From: Bacteroides ilei
GTDB lineage: Bacteria > Bacteroidota > Bacteroidia > Bacteroidales > Bacteroidaceae
NCBI RefSeq assembly: GCF_900128495.1
Contig: NZ_LT635801.1
Coordinates: forward strand, 1,623,997 to 1,687,996
Direction: 5' to 3'
DNA length: 64,000 nucleotides
Shown here: positions 43,649 to 53,703 of the stretch, in pieces
Numbering within the stretch: position 1 is the first letter of the stretch
Layout of the letters: every line of letters starts with the position of its first letter
The notes under the pieces: generated by a model
Told to the model about the DNA's origin: nothing
The model's input: only the letters and a program-made list of their open reading frames with translations
Databases searched by the model: none
Position numbers and translations under genes: made by a program

Positions 43649-44830
43649 ATGGAAAAGTACGATTTTGACAAGGTTATAGACCGTCGGGGCACGAATGCCT
43701 TGAAACTGGAGGTATTGAAAGACAGATACGGACGTTCCGATCTGATTCCTTTGTGGGTGGCAGATATGGATTTCGAGACTCCCGGATTTATTACGGAAGC
43801 TATAAGAAAACGTCTGGAACATTCCTTGTTCGGATATACGGTAGAACCTGAAGAGTTATGGCCTACGGTAGCCGGCTGGATCGGGTCGCATCACGGGTGG
43901 AAGGTTGATGAAAAATGGCTGACGTTTATTCCGGGTATTGTAAAGGGTATCGGAATGGTAGTCAACCTGTTTGTGAAAGAAGATGAAAAGGTTATCATAC
44001 AACCGCCTGTGTATCATCCGTTCCGTCTGGTCCCGCAGGGAAATGGCCGTGAGGTAGTGTTCAATCCTTTACGTGAGAACGGTGACGGTACCTATTCCAT
44101 GGATTTTGAAAACCTGGAGAAAGTGGCCGATGAAAAATGCCGTCTGCTGATTCTTTCAAACCCTCATAATCCCGGTGGTATCGTGTGGAACCGTGATACT
44201 TTGGTACGGCTGGCTGATTTCTGTTACCGTCGTCATATTCTGGTCATTTCAGACGAAATCCATTGTGATATGGCTTTGTGGAGCAACAGACATATCCCGT
44301 TTGCTTCCGTTTCGGATGAGGCGGCGGCCTGCAGCATTACCTTCGGGGCTCCGTCAAAGACTTTCAATATTGCAGGTATTGTGAGTTCGTATGCCATTGT
44401 ACCCAATGACACTATCCGTGAGAAGTTTTTCAGTTGGCTGTCGGCCAATGAACTGAATGAACCGACTTTGTTTGCCCCGATCGCTACCGTTGCCGCTTTC
44501 TCACAAGGTGATGAATGGCGGAAAGCCATGTTGCATTATATTGAGGGTAACGTTGATTTCGTGGCCGATTACTGTGCTGCACATATTCCTTCGGTCAAGC
44601 CTTTACGGCCTCAGGCCTCTTTCCTTGTATGGCTGGACTGCCGTGCCTTGAAGCTGGATCATGAGCAGTTGGTCGACCTGTTTGTAAATAAGGCGCGTCT
44701 GGCACTGAATGATGGTGAGATGTTCGGGACGGAAGGAAAAGGATTCATGCGCATGAATGTGGCTTCGCCCCGGTCTGTTTTAGAGAAGGCCATGGAACAG
44801 CTTCGTGAAGCAGTTGGCGGCTTGCAATAG
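43649..44830 (+). CDS. MalY/PatB-type PLP enzyme (cystathionine beta-lyase-like)
   Basis: This 393-aa fold-type I aminotransferase-like enzyme has the conserved ADMDFETP start, the NPHNPGG loop, DEIHCDM and the PLP lysine in APSKTFNIAGI. Relatives cleave cystathionine or cysteine conjugates to a thiol, pyruvate and ammonia. It lies 7 bp after the protease gene and 27 bp before the M16 peptidase gene. Confidence 0.92.
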   Translation: MEKYDFDKVIDRRGTNALKLEVLKDRYGRSDLIPLWVADMDFETPGFITEAIRKRLEHSLFGYTVEPEELWPTVAGWIGSHHGWKVDEKWLTFIPGIVKGIGMVVNLFVKEDEKVIIQPPVYHPFRLVPQGNGREVVFNPLRENGDGTYSMDFENLEKVADEKCRLLILSNPHNPGGIVWNRDTLVRLADFCYRRHILVISDEIHCDMALWSNRHIPFASVSDEAAACSITFGAPSKTFNIAGIVSSYAIVPNDTIREKFFSWLSANELNEPTLFAPIATVAAFSQGDEWRKAMLHYIEGNVDFVADYCAAHIPSVKPLRPQASFLVWLDCRALKLDHEQLVDLFVNKARLALNDGEMFGTEGKGFMRMNVASPRSVLEKAMEQLREAVGGLQ

Positions 44831-44857
44831 TTTGATGGATTTCTTAAATAATTTCTT

Positions 44858-47779
44858 ATGAAAAAAATATTCCGTTTGTCTTGGCTGTTTGTCTTTTTGA
44901 TGACGGCCATCGGTGTGAGTGGAAATATACCGGAAAAGTATCATTATACCACAGTTCCGGGTGATCCCATGAATGCCCGTATCTATACGCTGGATAATGG
45001 TCTGAAGGTGTATATGACGGTCAATAAGGAACAGCCCCGTATCCAGACGTATATTGCCGTGAAGGTAGGGGGCAAGAACGATCCTGCTGAGACGACAGGG
45101 CTGGCGCATTATTTCGAGCATCTGATGTTCAAGGGAACCACCAGTTTCGGCACAATGAATTATAAGGCCGAACGTCCTTTGTTGGATCAGATTGAACAGA
45201 AGTTTGAAGTTTACCGGCAGACGACCGACAGTCTGTCGCGCGTCAAGATTTATCATGTTATCGATAGTTTGTCGTATGAAGCTTCAAAATACGCTATTCC
45301 CAACGAGTACGACAAGTTGATGGCGGCCATCGGTTCGAACGGTAGCAATGCCTATACGAGTTATGACGTGACCTGCTATATGGAGGATATTCCGAGTAAC
45401 CAGATTGAAAACTGGGCCAAGGTTCAGGCCGACCGTTTCAAGGACTGTATAATCCGGGGATTCCATACGGAGCTGGAGGCTGTTTATGAAGAGAAGAACA
45501 TGTCGCTTACACAGGACGACAGCAAGATGCTGGATAATATCCTGGCGGCCTTGTTCCCGCATCACCCTTATGGAACGCAGACTATATTGGGAACACAGGA
45601 TGACTTGAAGAATCCTTCCATTACGAATATAAAGAATTATTTCAAGGTATGGTATGTGCCGAACAATATGGCGGTATGCCTGTCGGGCGATTTTGACCCG
45701 GACGGGATGATAGCTATTATCGACAAGTATTTTGGAGGTCTGAAACCGAATCCGGATCTGCCGGTATTGAAGTTTCCGAAGGAACAGGAGATAACACAGC
45801 CGGTTGTGCGCGATGTCTATGGTCTGGACGCCGAAAATGTGGCATTGGCATGGCGTTTTCCGGGAGCTGCTACCAAAGATGTGGATATATTGCAGCTTCT
45901 TTCCCGCATTCTGTATAATGGAAAGGCCGGTCTGATTGATCTGAACCTGGTACAGCAGCAGAAGGTGTTAGGTGCGTATGCCTATCCGATTCCTTTAGCC
46001 GACTATTCTGTGTTTCTGATGATGGGTATTCCCAAACAGGGACAGAGCATGGAAGAGGTGAAGGATTTGCTTCTGAAGGAAGTGAAGAATTTGAGGGAAG
46101 GCAATTTTGATGAGGGAATATTGCAGGCAAGCATCAATAATTTCAAGCTCGAACAGTTACAGAAGCTTGAAAGTAATGAATCTCGTGCAAGTATGTTTGT
46201 CGATTCATATATCAATGGAATAGACTGGGCCGATGAGGTTACGCTGATAGACCGTATGGAGAAACTGACCAAGCAGGATATAATAGATTTTGCTGACCGC
46301 TATTTGAAGGATACCAATTTGGCCATTGTGTATAAGCATCAGGGAAAAGATCCGAATGAAAAGAAGATGACCAAACCTCAGATTACTCCTATCGTAATGA
46401 ACCGTGATACAGCCAGTCTCTTTCTGAAAGAAGTGCAGAACAGTGTAGTCAAGCCGATAGATCCTGTATTCCTGGATTTCTCGAAAGATTTATCGCTGCT
46501 GAAAGTCAAGTCGGATATTCCGGTCCTGTACAAGCAGAATACGTCGAACGACCTCTTCCAACTGGTTTACCTGTTCGACATGGGCAAGAACAATGACAAG
46601 GCATTGGGACTTGCGGCCGAATATCTGAATTATCTGGGTACCGGCGAACGTTCGGCTGAAGATATCCAGCGTGAATTCTACCGTCTGGCCTGTTCGTTCC
46701 AGGTGATTTCGCAGGATGAACGTACTTATGTCGTGTTGTCGGGTTTGGGTGAGAACATGCCTGCTGCGATGGCTGTTTTCGAGCACTTGATGGTCGATGC
46801 CAAAGTCGATTCGGCTGTTTATAAGAATATGGTGGCCGATGAGCTGAAAGCCCGTCAGGACCGAAAACTGAGTCAGGAAGAGAATTTCTCCCGTTTGAGG
46901 AGTTACATCACATATGGTCCTGAATCGCCGGCTACAAACATATTGTCGGAAGCCGAACTGGTATCTATGGATCCTCAGAAACTGGTTGACCGTATCAAGG
47001 AATTGAACGGTTACCGGCATCGTATCCTGTATTATGGCCCGATGAGTGAAAAGGATCTTCTGGCTGTGATTGAGAAAGAACACCGTGTTCCGGCCGTATG
47101 TAAGCCAGTACCGGAAGCCAAGGATTTTGTGATGCAGCCGACTTTGCAGACGAAAGTATACATAGCTCCGTATGATGCCAAACAGATCTATATGTCACAG
47201 CTGTCGAACCGGGGAGAAAAATACGATCCGTCGGTTGAACCAGCCCGTGAGCTGTTTAATGAATATTTTGGCGGCGGTATGAACTCCATTGTATTCCAGG
47301 AACTCCGTGAAAGTCGGGGACTGGCATATTCGGCGGGTGGCGGTATGAAGAGTCCGGTCTATCTGAAGGATCCTTATACGTTCACTACATTCATAGCCAC
47401 ACAGAATGACAAGATGATAGATGCCATCAGTAATTTTAACCGCATTACAGAAGAGATACCACAGTCGGAAGCGGCATTCCAGTTGGCAAAAGATGCCATG
47501 TTGGCCCGTCTGCGTACCGAACGTATCACGAAGATGGATGTTATCTGGGCTTACGTCAGTGCATTGTATCTGGGACAGAAGGTAGACGGCCGTATCAAGG
47601 TGTATAACGATATCCAGAGGATGACTTTACAGGATGTGCTTGATTTCCACCGGAAATGGGTGAAAGGCCGCAGTTACAGTTACGGAATATTGGGCAATAG
47701 TAAAGATCTGGATCTGGAAGCGTTGAAGAAGATTGGTCCTGTCATAGAATTGACTCCTGAACAGATTTTCGGTTATTGA
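44858..47779 (+). CDS. M16-family zinc metallopeptidase, secreted
   Basis: This 973-aa protein has a signal sequence (cleavage near VSGN) and two M16 halves. The active half carries the inverted zinc motif HYFEH and the distal Glu in LEAVYEEKN; the second half (about 500-970) lacks the motif, with the LRESRGLAYS block of inactive M16_C domains. It likely acts in the periplasm on peptides. A long hairpin follows. Confidence 0.92.
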   Translation: MKKIFRLSWLFVFLMTAIGVSGNIPEKYHYTTVPGDPMNARIYTLDNGLKVYMTVNKEQPRIQTYIAVKVGGKNDPAETTGLAHYFEHLMFKGTTSFGTMNYKAERPLLDQIEQKFEVYRQTTDSLSRVKIYHVIDSLSYEASKYAIPNEYDKLMAAIGSNGSNAYTSYDVTCYMEDIPSNQIENWAKVQADRFKDCIIRGFHTELEAVYEEKNMSLTQDDSKMLDNILAALFPHHPYGTQTILGTQDDLKNPSITNIKNYFKVWYVPNNMAVCLSGDFDPDGMIAIIDKYFGGLKPNPDLPVLKFPKEQEITQPVVRDVYGLDAENVALAWRFPGAATKDVDILQLLSRILYNGKAGLIDLNLVQQQKVLGAYAYPIPLADYSVFLMMGIPKQGQSMEEVKDLLLKEVKNLREGNFDEGILQASINNFKLEQLQKLESNESRASMFVDSYINGIDWADEVTLIDRMEKLTKQDIIDFADRYLKDTNLAIVYKHQGKDPNEKKMTKPQITPIVMNRDTASLFLKEVQNSVVKPIDPVFLDFSKDLSLLKVKSDIPVLYKQNTSNDLFQLVYLFDMGKNNDKALGLAAEYLNYLGTGERSAEDIQREFYRLACSFQVISQDERTYVVLSGLGENMPAAMAVFEHLMVDAKVDSAVYKNMVADELKARQDRKLSQEENFSRLRSYITYGPESPATNILSEAELVSMDPQKLVDRIKELNGYRHRILYYGPMSEKDLLAVIEKEHRVPAVCKPVPEAKDFVMQPTLQTKVYIAPYDAKQIYMSQLSNRGEKYDPSVEPARELFNEYFGGGMNSIVFQELRESRGLAYSAGGGMKSPVYLKDPYTFTTFIATQNDKMIDAISNFNRITEEIPQSEAAFQLAKDAMLARLRTERITKMDVIWAYVSALYLGQKVDGRIKVYNDIQRMTLQDVLDFHRKWVKGRSYSYGILGNSKDLDLEALKKIGPVIELTPEQIFGY

Positions 47780-47835
47780 TACCCCGATTCAGTTTTTGTT
47801 TCCTGACCATAACCGGTCAGGGAACGGAATATAAA

Positions 47836-47895
47836 ATATAAATAAGAAGAGCCCTGAACTTCTTTTACAGAGTTCAGGGCTCTCCTTATTTATAT
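47836..47895. terminator. Long bidirectional terminator between the M16 and trpB2 genes
   Basis: A 25-bp stem (47836-47860 with 47871-47895, one mismatch), GC core AGAGCCCTGAACT, loop of 10 bases, A/T-rich outer arms. It serves two convergent genes. Confidence 0.9.
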
Positions 47896-47936
47896 CAGTT
47901 CTTTTCCTATGGGAATTCAAACCTTTTAACCGGAAG

Positions 47937-49304
47937 TCATTGAAGTTTGTCTACGTCTTCCAGATTCTTTTCAATTTCTTCGTCCGAGAGTTCGTAATTG
48001 GTCAGGTCACCTGCCAGATATTGGTCGTATGCACTCATATCAATCAGTCCGTGTCCCGACAAGTTGAACAGAATGACCTTTTCTTCTCCGGTTTCGTTAC
48101 ATTTTTTTGCTTCCCGGATAGCGGCTGCTATGGCATGGCATGATTCCGGAGCCGGGATGATACCTTCTGCCTTGGCAAACAGGATACCGGCGTCGAACGA
48201 TTCCAGTTGCTGTATATCGACAGCTTCCATCAGTCCGTCTTTCAACAGCTGTGATACGATGACTCCTGCACCGTGGTAACGCAGTCCGCCGGCGTGGATA
48301 TTGGCCGGCTTGAAATTATGTCCCAGTGTAAACATTGGCAGCAACGGGGTATATCCCGCCTCGTCACCGTAGTCGTATTCGAATTTACCTCGGGTAAGCT
48401 TCGGACATGAAGCAGGTTCGGCTGCAATGTAACGGGTCTTTTTCCCTTCCAGAATGGTGTGTCGCATGAACGGGAAGCTGATACCGCCAAAATTGGAACC
48501 GCCGCCGAAACATCCGATAATCATATCCGGATATTCTCCGGCCATTTCCATCTGCTTTTCAGCTTCCAGACCGATGATTGTCTGGTGCAGGGTTACGTGG
48601 CTCAGAACAGATCCCAGGGTATATTTACAGTTGGGGGTTGTCATAGCAAGTTCTACAGCTTCGGATATTGCAGTACCCAAAGATCCCATGTGGTTCGGAT
48701 ATTTGGTCAGGATATCTTTCCCGGCGCGAGTAGACATGGAAGGAGAAGGAGTGACCTGAGCTCCGAAAGTCTGCATGATGCTCCGTCGGTAAGGTTTCTG
48801 TTCGTAGCTGATTTTTACCTGATATACGGCAGCTTCCAGTCCGAATACCTTGGCTGCATATGCCAAGGCGGCTCCCCATTGTCCGGCACCGGTTTCGGTC
48901 GTGATGTTGGTTATTCCTTCCTGTTTGCAGTAATAGGCCTGTGCCAGAGCTGAGTTCAGTTTGTGTGAACCGATAGGACTAACGCTTTCATTCTTGAAGT
49001 AGATGTGTGCAGGTGTACCCAATGCCTTTTCCAGACCATAGGCACGTACCAGCGGTGTACTTCTGTAATATTTGTACATTTCGCGTACCGGTTCCGGAAT
49101 TTCGATCCATGTGTCGGTCTGGTTCAATTCCTGATGGCACAGCTCTTTCGCAAAAATTGGATAGAGGTCTTCCGGTTTGAGAGGTTCCTTTGTCTTCGGG
49201 TTCAAAGGCGGCATCGGTTTGTTTTTCATGTCCGCCTGTATATTATACCAATATCTTGGAATATCGTCTTCGGCAAGGAAAAATTTTTTTTGTTTTGTAC
49301 TCAT
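47937..49304 (-). CDS. TrpB2-type tryptophan synthase beta chain-like protein
   Basis: This 455-aa PLP enzyme is longer than canonical TrpB (about 400 aa), has the TrpB2 N-terminal extension (DDIPRYWYNI, PMPPLNP) and the PLP lysine in GSHKLNSALAQA. ETGAGQWG and the GCFGGGSNFGG phosphate loop are present. No trpA or other trp gene is adjacent, typical of TrpB2, which can act as serine-indole synthase without TrpA. Confidence 0.93.
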   Translation of the reverse strand: MSTKQKKFFLAEDDIPRYWYNIQADMKNKPMPPLNPKTKEPLKPEDLYPIFAKELCHQELNQTDTWIEIPEPVREMYKYYRSTPLVRAYGLEKALGTPAHIYFKNESVSPIGSHKLNSALAQAYYCKQEGITNITTETGAGQWGAALAYAAKVFGLEAAVYQVKISYEQKPYRRSIMQTFGAQVTPSPSMSTRAGKDILTKYPNHMGSLGTAISEAVELAMTTPNCKYTLGSVLSHVTLHQTIIGLEAEKQMEMAGEYPDMIIGCFGGGSNFGGISFPFMRHTILEGKKTRYIAAEPASCPKLTRGKFEYDYGDEAGYTPLLPMFTLGHNFKPANIHAGGLRYHGAGVIVSQLLKDGLMEAVDIQQLESFDAGILFAKAEGIIPAPESCHAIAAAIREAKKCNETGEEKVILFNLSGHGLIDMSAYDQYLAGDLTNYELSDEEIEKNLEDVDKLQ

Positions 49305-49373
49305 TTTATTAAGATTTTAAAGTTTCGCCCAAAAATAAGTAAAGAATTGAAATTTTCCAATAAAAACTTATTT

Positions 49374-52300
49374 TTATTTGATTTTTGATTCTTTTGTGCC
49401 AGGATTCCTTACATCTTGTTTGCTATGGTATTCCGTCGGAAGGACGCCGAACATTTTCTTGAATGACTTGGTGAAATAGCTGGGTGTATTGAATCCTACA
49501 CTATAGGCTACTTCTACTATATTCATGTCACCTTGCGACAGAAGTTGTGCGGCCTTCCTCAAACGGATGCTTTTCACGAAATCTGTTGGTGACATTCCGG
49601 TAGTGGACCGTATCTTTCTGAACAGGTTTACACGGCTCATGGCCATATCATGGCTCATGTCTTCAATGGAATATTCCGAATTGTTGATGTTTTCCTCCAC
49701 CAGACTGATGGCCTTTTTCAGGAATTTTTCATCAGCCGAAGATATGGTGATACTTTCGGGAGTGGCATTGATGTCTTTCTGGAAGTTTTCCTGGCGTTGC
49801 TTCTGTTGTTTTAATATATTCTGTATCCGGCTGAGCGATATATCCCAGTCGAATGGCTTTGATATATATGCGTCGGCACCTTCCTTGTAGCTGTTTTTTT
49901 CATTTTCAACACTATAGCTTGCCGTAAGCATAATCACGGGAATATGCGATATCTTCAGGTTATTTTTTATGCGGTGGCAAAGTTCTATGCCGTCTACTTT
50001 GGGCATCATGAGGTCGGTTATGACAATATCCGGTTCTTTTTCAATGGCAATCTGTTCACCTTCTTCTCCGTCGGCCGCTTCATAGACGGTAAAGGACTTG
50101 CCCAATTCCCTTTTCATGTAGTTCCGGAATTCGTTATTGTCTTCTACAATCAGAACCTTTTTATTTTTATTCTTTTCTGGCATTCCTTCCGGTATCGTTG
50201 TTGTTTCGTCATTATCAGTCGGTGTGTCTGTACCTGAATAGGATTCTTCCCGCGATATCGGCAGGTCGGCAGGCAGATATACGGTAAAGGTGGTACCTTG
50301 CTGGCATACACTTTCCACCTTGACATGTCCTTGATGCATTTCCGTGTATTCCTTAACCAGATTCAGTCCGATACCCGAACCTATTACATCCCGTTGTTTC
50401 CTTACCTGATGGAAACGTTCGAAAATATGTTCCTGTTCATTTTCAGGAATACCTATTCCCGTATCCTTGACTTTGATTACGGCGTATTCCTTTCCTTCGT
50501 GTTGTTCTGTATCCAGCGATAACGTAATGGTGCCGTTTTCCTCTGTATATTTAAAGGCATTGGACAGCAGGTTATCGACAATTTTACGGACTTTTTTAAA
50601 GTCCAGATTAATGCAGAGTTCCTTTATGTGACATTCAAACTTGAATGTCACATCCTTTTCTTTGGCAAGAGGGCTGAAACTGTCGAATATGGAATATAAT
50701 ATCTGGGTCAAATCTCCCCTGTTGACGTTTAAGGTCTCCACATTCATTTCAATTCTTCGGAAGTCAAGCAATTGGTTGACCTGTTCCATCAGGTTTGCCG
50801 CATTCTTTTGGATTGATTCCAGTTCTTTCTTTTCATCCTTATCCGTCACTTTTTTAATCAGGCTGTTAAGCGGCGTGATGATAAGCGTAAGCGGGGTACG
50901 CAGTTCGTGGCTGACATTGATGAAAAAACGTGATTTCATTTGTATGATTTCCTCTTCCATCTGAATACGGTTTTTCTCTTCCTGGCGTTTCAGATAGAGT
51001 ATTATCAGGTAATACCCGATAAATAGGACAACTATGATGTAGGTAGCGTAGGCCAGGTTTGTTTCGTACCAATGCGGGGCACGATAGATGGAAACGGTGA
51101 TATGGTTTTCACTCCAATAACCGTTCTTGTCTGTAGCCTTGATTTCCAGTTCATGTTTTCCTTTTGGCAATTCTTTCAGGTAGATGTCATTCAATCCCTG
51201 CGGAAGAAAGGTCCAATAGCCTTCGTCTTTATATCTGAATGCATAATGTATTTTATCACTGTTCAATGGATCGAGTGTAGACAGGAACAGTTCAAGGTCC
51301 GATTCTTCGGAATCCAGTTCGATGGTTTTGTCATTGAAATTGTTGAACCGGAGATTTCCATTGACTTTTATCGCAGTGATTTTCGGATGTACCTCCAGAG
51401 GGCGTTCAGAATTTTTAAGTCCGATATATTGCGTATTGCAGGTGATGAACCCTTCGGTGCCTCCTATATAGAAATTTCCCTGATGGTCTTTAAACATGCA
51501 TGCGAAGTTTTTCAGGGGAATGTTACTGTCTGTCGTGTGCAGTTCTTTGTAGATTTTTTGTAGCGGGTAATAAAGGATGATTTTCTTCCCGGTCATGATC
51601 CATAAGTTTCCGGAAACATCGGTTTCCAATTGATAGATGTTGTTTCCGTCCAGGCCATTGAGATTGGGGAGGAGAGTGGCTGTCCGGGTTTTAGGAGAAA
51701 TGTGATATACGTTCCCTCTTTGAGTACCCATCCATACATCTCCGTTGGTACCGGCCGTAATGCAGGTGCAACTTTCCTTTATTTTATAGATGTATTTTTT
51801 GCGCTCGGGCGATAGATATAGCAATCCGTTTGTTTCTGTAGTGGCATAGATACTTTTGTCCCGGGTTACAATAATATTGTTTATCTTGCCTGTATTGTTC
51901 CAGAGCCTCCAGATCATTTTTTTTGAAGGAACATAATAATATAGATTTCTGGATGCTCCAATCCAGATGTTTCCGTCGGCATCTTCATGGATGGTCCGGA
52001 TTATTTCATTAGTTTCTAGAAAAGAGGTAGCATTCAAAATCAGTTTTTCATATATCTGAGAGTCTCTGAATAGCAGATGCTTGACGATTTTTTCTTGTGT
52101 AATGCATAGGATACCGTCCGGATTATAGGATTTTCCAATATAATAAGATAATCGCCGTTCACTGATGTCCGAGTAGGATACTTTATTGTCCGATGGGGTA
52201 TAGAAGCATAGCTTGCCCCGGTTCAGACGGATCCAGAAGCCATTTTTTTCATAAAATATGGAGCTGAGGGTTACTGGATATTTTTCCTTTTCCTTAATGA

Positions 52301-53348
52301 CAGATAAAGGATTGTATCCAATGGGGGCCTGGTCAAATGACGCTATGAGGTACTGGGGATAATATCCCGAGATCCAGATGTTGCCTTGTTTATCCTGTAT
52401 AATGTTGGTGGATAGAAGTTTTTTCCCTAGTTCCAATGATGGGGTCGTTATTGGATATAAGGTATGTTCTGCGGTAATTCCGTATCTGTATAGATTGTCG
52501 GACGTAATGACCCACAGGTGGTTTTGTATATTGTCTTGATAAACTAGCAATGCTTCTCCTCGATAATGGTTTTGGGGATCGACGGTACATGCCTGCCAAC
52601 TGAAACGCTGTTCTGTTTCAGGTTTGGATAGATCAAGACGGACTATTCCTTTTCCTAAAGTTGTAATCCAGTAATATGGACTGGTATTGTCTTTGATGAT
52701 GCTTGCCGGATGTTCTTTGAAGGGCCATTTAAAAGGAATAAATGAATCGCTTTTTTTATCATAGAAAAAAATACCTCCCCTCCATTGTACTATCCATAAA
52801 ATATGGAGACTGGGATCCTCATAAAGATATGATATCTTTTTTCGTTTCCCGTTCCATTTTATATCATCATACATGGATATTCTTTTGCCTTGACTGGTGT
52901 AATGAAGTATACTGTTATTTGTCGATATCCAGATAGAGCCGTCGGAGGCTTTTAACATATTGTCTATGGTCCATCCGCGGATTTCTTCATCGTCCAGTGG
53001 ATTTATCCGGTAAGTTCTTTTATCTAAAATATAGACACCTCTGTTTGTTCCTATCCAGATGTTTTTATCATTGTCTTCTATAATGGATTTGACGGTATTT
53101 CCTCTATATTGATAATTGGATTTATTGGGCAGAAACCGTTGGATGGCATATCCGTCATTACGGTATAGGCCTTCTTCCGTACCGTACCATATATATCCTT
53201 CGGAATCCTGGAATGTGCAATATATTTGCCCTGCAGGTAATTGCTTTTCTACGGGTATGGGAGAAAATATGATATTTTCTGCCTTTATGCGTGAAATGAA
53301 GCATATAAGGCAAATGGAGAAACTTATTTTCAACAGGTTTAATATCAT
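49374..53348 (-). CDS. Hybrid two-component system regulator (HTCS)
   Basis: This 1324-aa inner-membrane sensor-regulator has a signal/anchor, a periplasmic region of two-component propeller repeats (pattern GNIWIG and IWIST), a Y_Y_Y domain (about 720-780), and a membrane helix (about 790-810). Then come HisKA with H814 in SHELRTP, HATPase (NLLSNAFKYTE, GIGLNLV), a receiver with D1112 in ITDLMMP, and an AraC-type HTH at the end. HTCS proteins bind a sugar outside and activate a nearby PUL. It is divergent from susC, its likely target. Confidence 0.95.
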   Translation of the reverse strand: MILNLLKISFSICLICFISRIKAENIIFSPIPVEKQLPAGQIYCTFQDSEGYIWYGTEEGLYRNDGYAIQRFLPNKSNYQYRGNTVKSIIEDNDKNIWIGTNRGVYILDKRTYRINPLDDEEIRGWTIDNMLKASDGSIWISTNNSILHYTSQGKRISMYDDIKWNGKRKKISYLYEDPSLHILWIVQWRGGIFFYDKKSDSFIPFKWPFKEHPASIIKDNTSPYYWITTLGKGIVRLDLSKPETEQRFSWQACTVDPQNHYRGEALLVYQDNIQNHLWVITSDNLYRYGITAEHTLYPITTPSLELGKKLLSTNIIQDKQGNIWISGYYPQYLIASFDQAPIGYNPLSVIKEKEKYPVTLSSIFYEKNGFWIRLNRGKLCFYTPSDNKVSYSDISERRLSYYIGKSYNPDGILCITQEKIVKHLLFRDSQIYEKLILNATSFLETNEIIRTIHEDADGNIWIGASRNLYYYVPSKKMIWRLWNNTGKINNIIVTRDKSIYATTETNGLLYLSPERKKYIYKIKESCTCITAGTNGDVWMGTQRGNVYHISPKTRTATLLPNLNGLDGNNIYQLETDVSGNLWIMTGKKIILYYPLQKIYKELHTTDSNIPLKNFACMFKDHQGNFYIGGTEGFITCNTQYIGLKNSERPLEVHPKITAIKVNGNLRFNNFNDKTIELDSEESDLELFLSTLDPLNSDKIHYAFRYKDEGYWTFLPQGLNDIYLKELPKGKHELEIKATDKNGYWSENHITVSIYRAPHWYETNLAYATYIIVVLFIGYYLIILYLKRQEEKNRIQMEEEIIQMKSRFFINVSHELRTPLTLIITPLNSLIKKVTDKDEKKELESIQKNAANLMEQVNQLLDFRRIEMNVETLNVNRGDLTQILYSIFDSFSPLAKEKDVTFKFECHIKELCINLDFKKVRKIVDNLLSNAFKYTEENGTITLSLDTEQHEGKEYAVIKVKDTGIGIPENEQEHIFERFHQVRKQRDVIGSGIGLNLVKEYTEMHQGHVKVESVCQQGTTFTVYLPADLPISREESYSGTDTPTDNDETTTIPEGMPEKNKNKKVLIVEDNNEFRNYMKRELGKSFTVYEAADGEEGEQIAIEKEPDIVITDLMMPKVDGIELCHRIKNNLKISHIPVIMLTASYSVENEKNSYKEGADAYISKPFDWDISLSRIQNILKQQKQRQENFQKDINATPESITISSADEKFLKKAISLVEENINNSEYSIEDMSHDMAMSRVNLFRKIRSTTGMSPTDFVKSIRLRKAAQLLSQGDMNIVEVAYSVGFNTPSYFTKSFKKMFGVLPTEYHSKQDVRNPGTKESKIK

Positions 53349-53703
53349 AGATTAGAGGCATTATTTTTAACTTGACAAAAGTATAAAATAAAGTGATTTA
53401 TATTTGTATTTCGTTAGGCTTTTATGATTAAATTTATGGCTAAGTAATACTTTGTAATTGATTTCATCTGAATTTTTATAGTTGTCAGTTCTGTATGGAT
53501 AAATGTTTTTTATGATATTCGTACAATTTTTATGTCTTGGCATGTATTGAAACATGCGTTGCATAAGATGTAACATATGTAATATAATATGGTTCGAAGA
53601 TAGAGTACTTTTAGAACGTAAAAACTCTGAAATGAGCTTTTGGATTGCTTGAAGAGTAAGATTTGGAGTGAAAAAACCTTATGTTTAATTTAAATTATGT
53701 AGT
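53349..53703. promoter_or_regulatory. Divergent regulatory region between HTCS and susC
   Basis: These 355 bp are AT-rich. On the minus strand TACTTTTG (53383-53376) is a possible -7 box for the HTCS gene. Inverted repeats CATGT/ACATG (53541-53556) and GTTGCA/TGTAAC (53558-53574, one mismatch) lie next to each other and could be an HTCS binding site. No clear susC promoter was found. Confidence 0.45.

Noticed and set aside
53349..53703. Small gene between HTCS and susC
   Set aside because: Only a 69-codon minus-strand frame rich in Lys, Asn and Tyr is open; it looks like AT-rich intergenic sequence.
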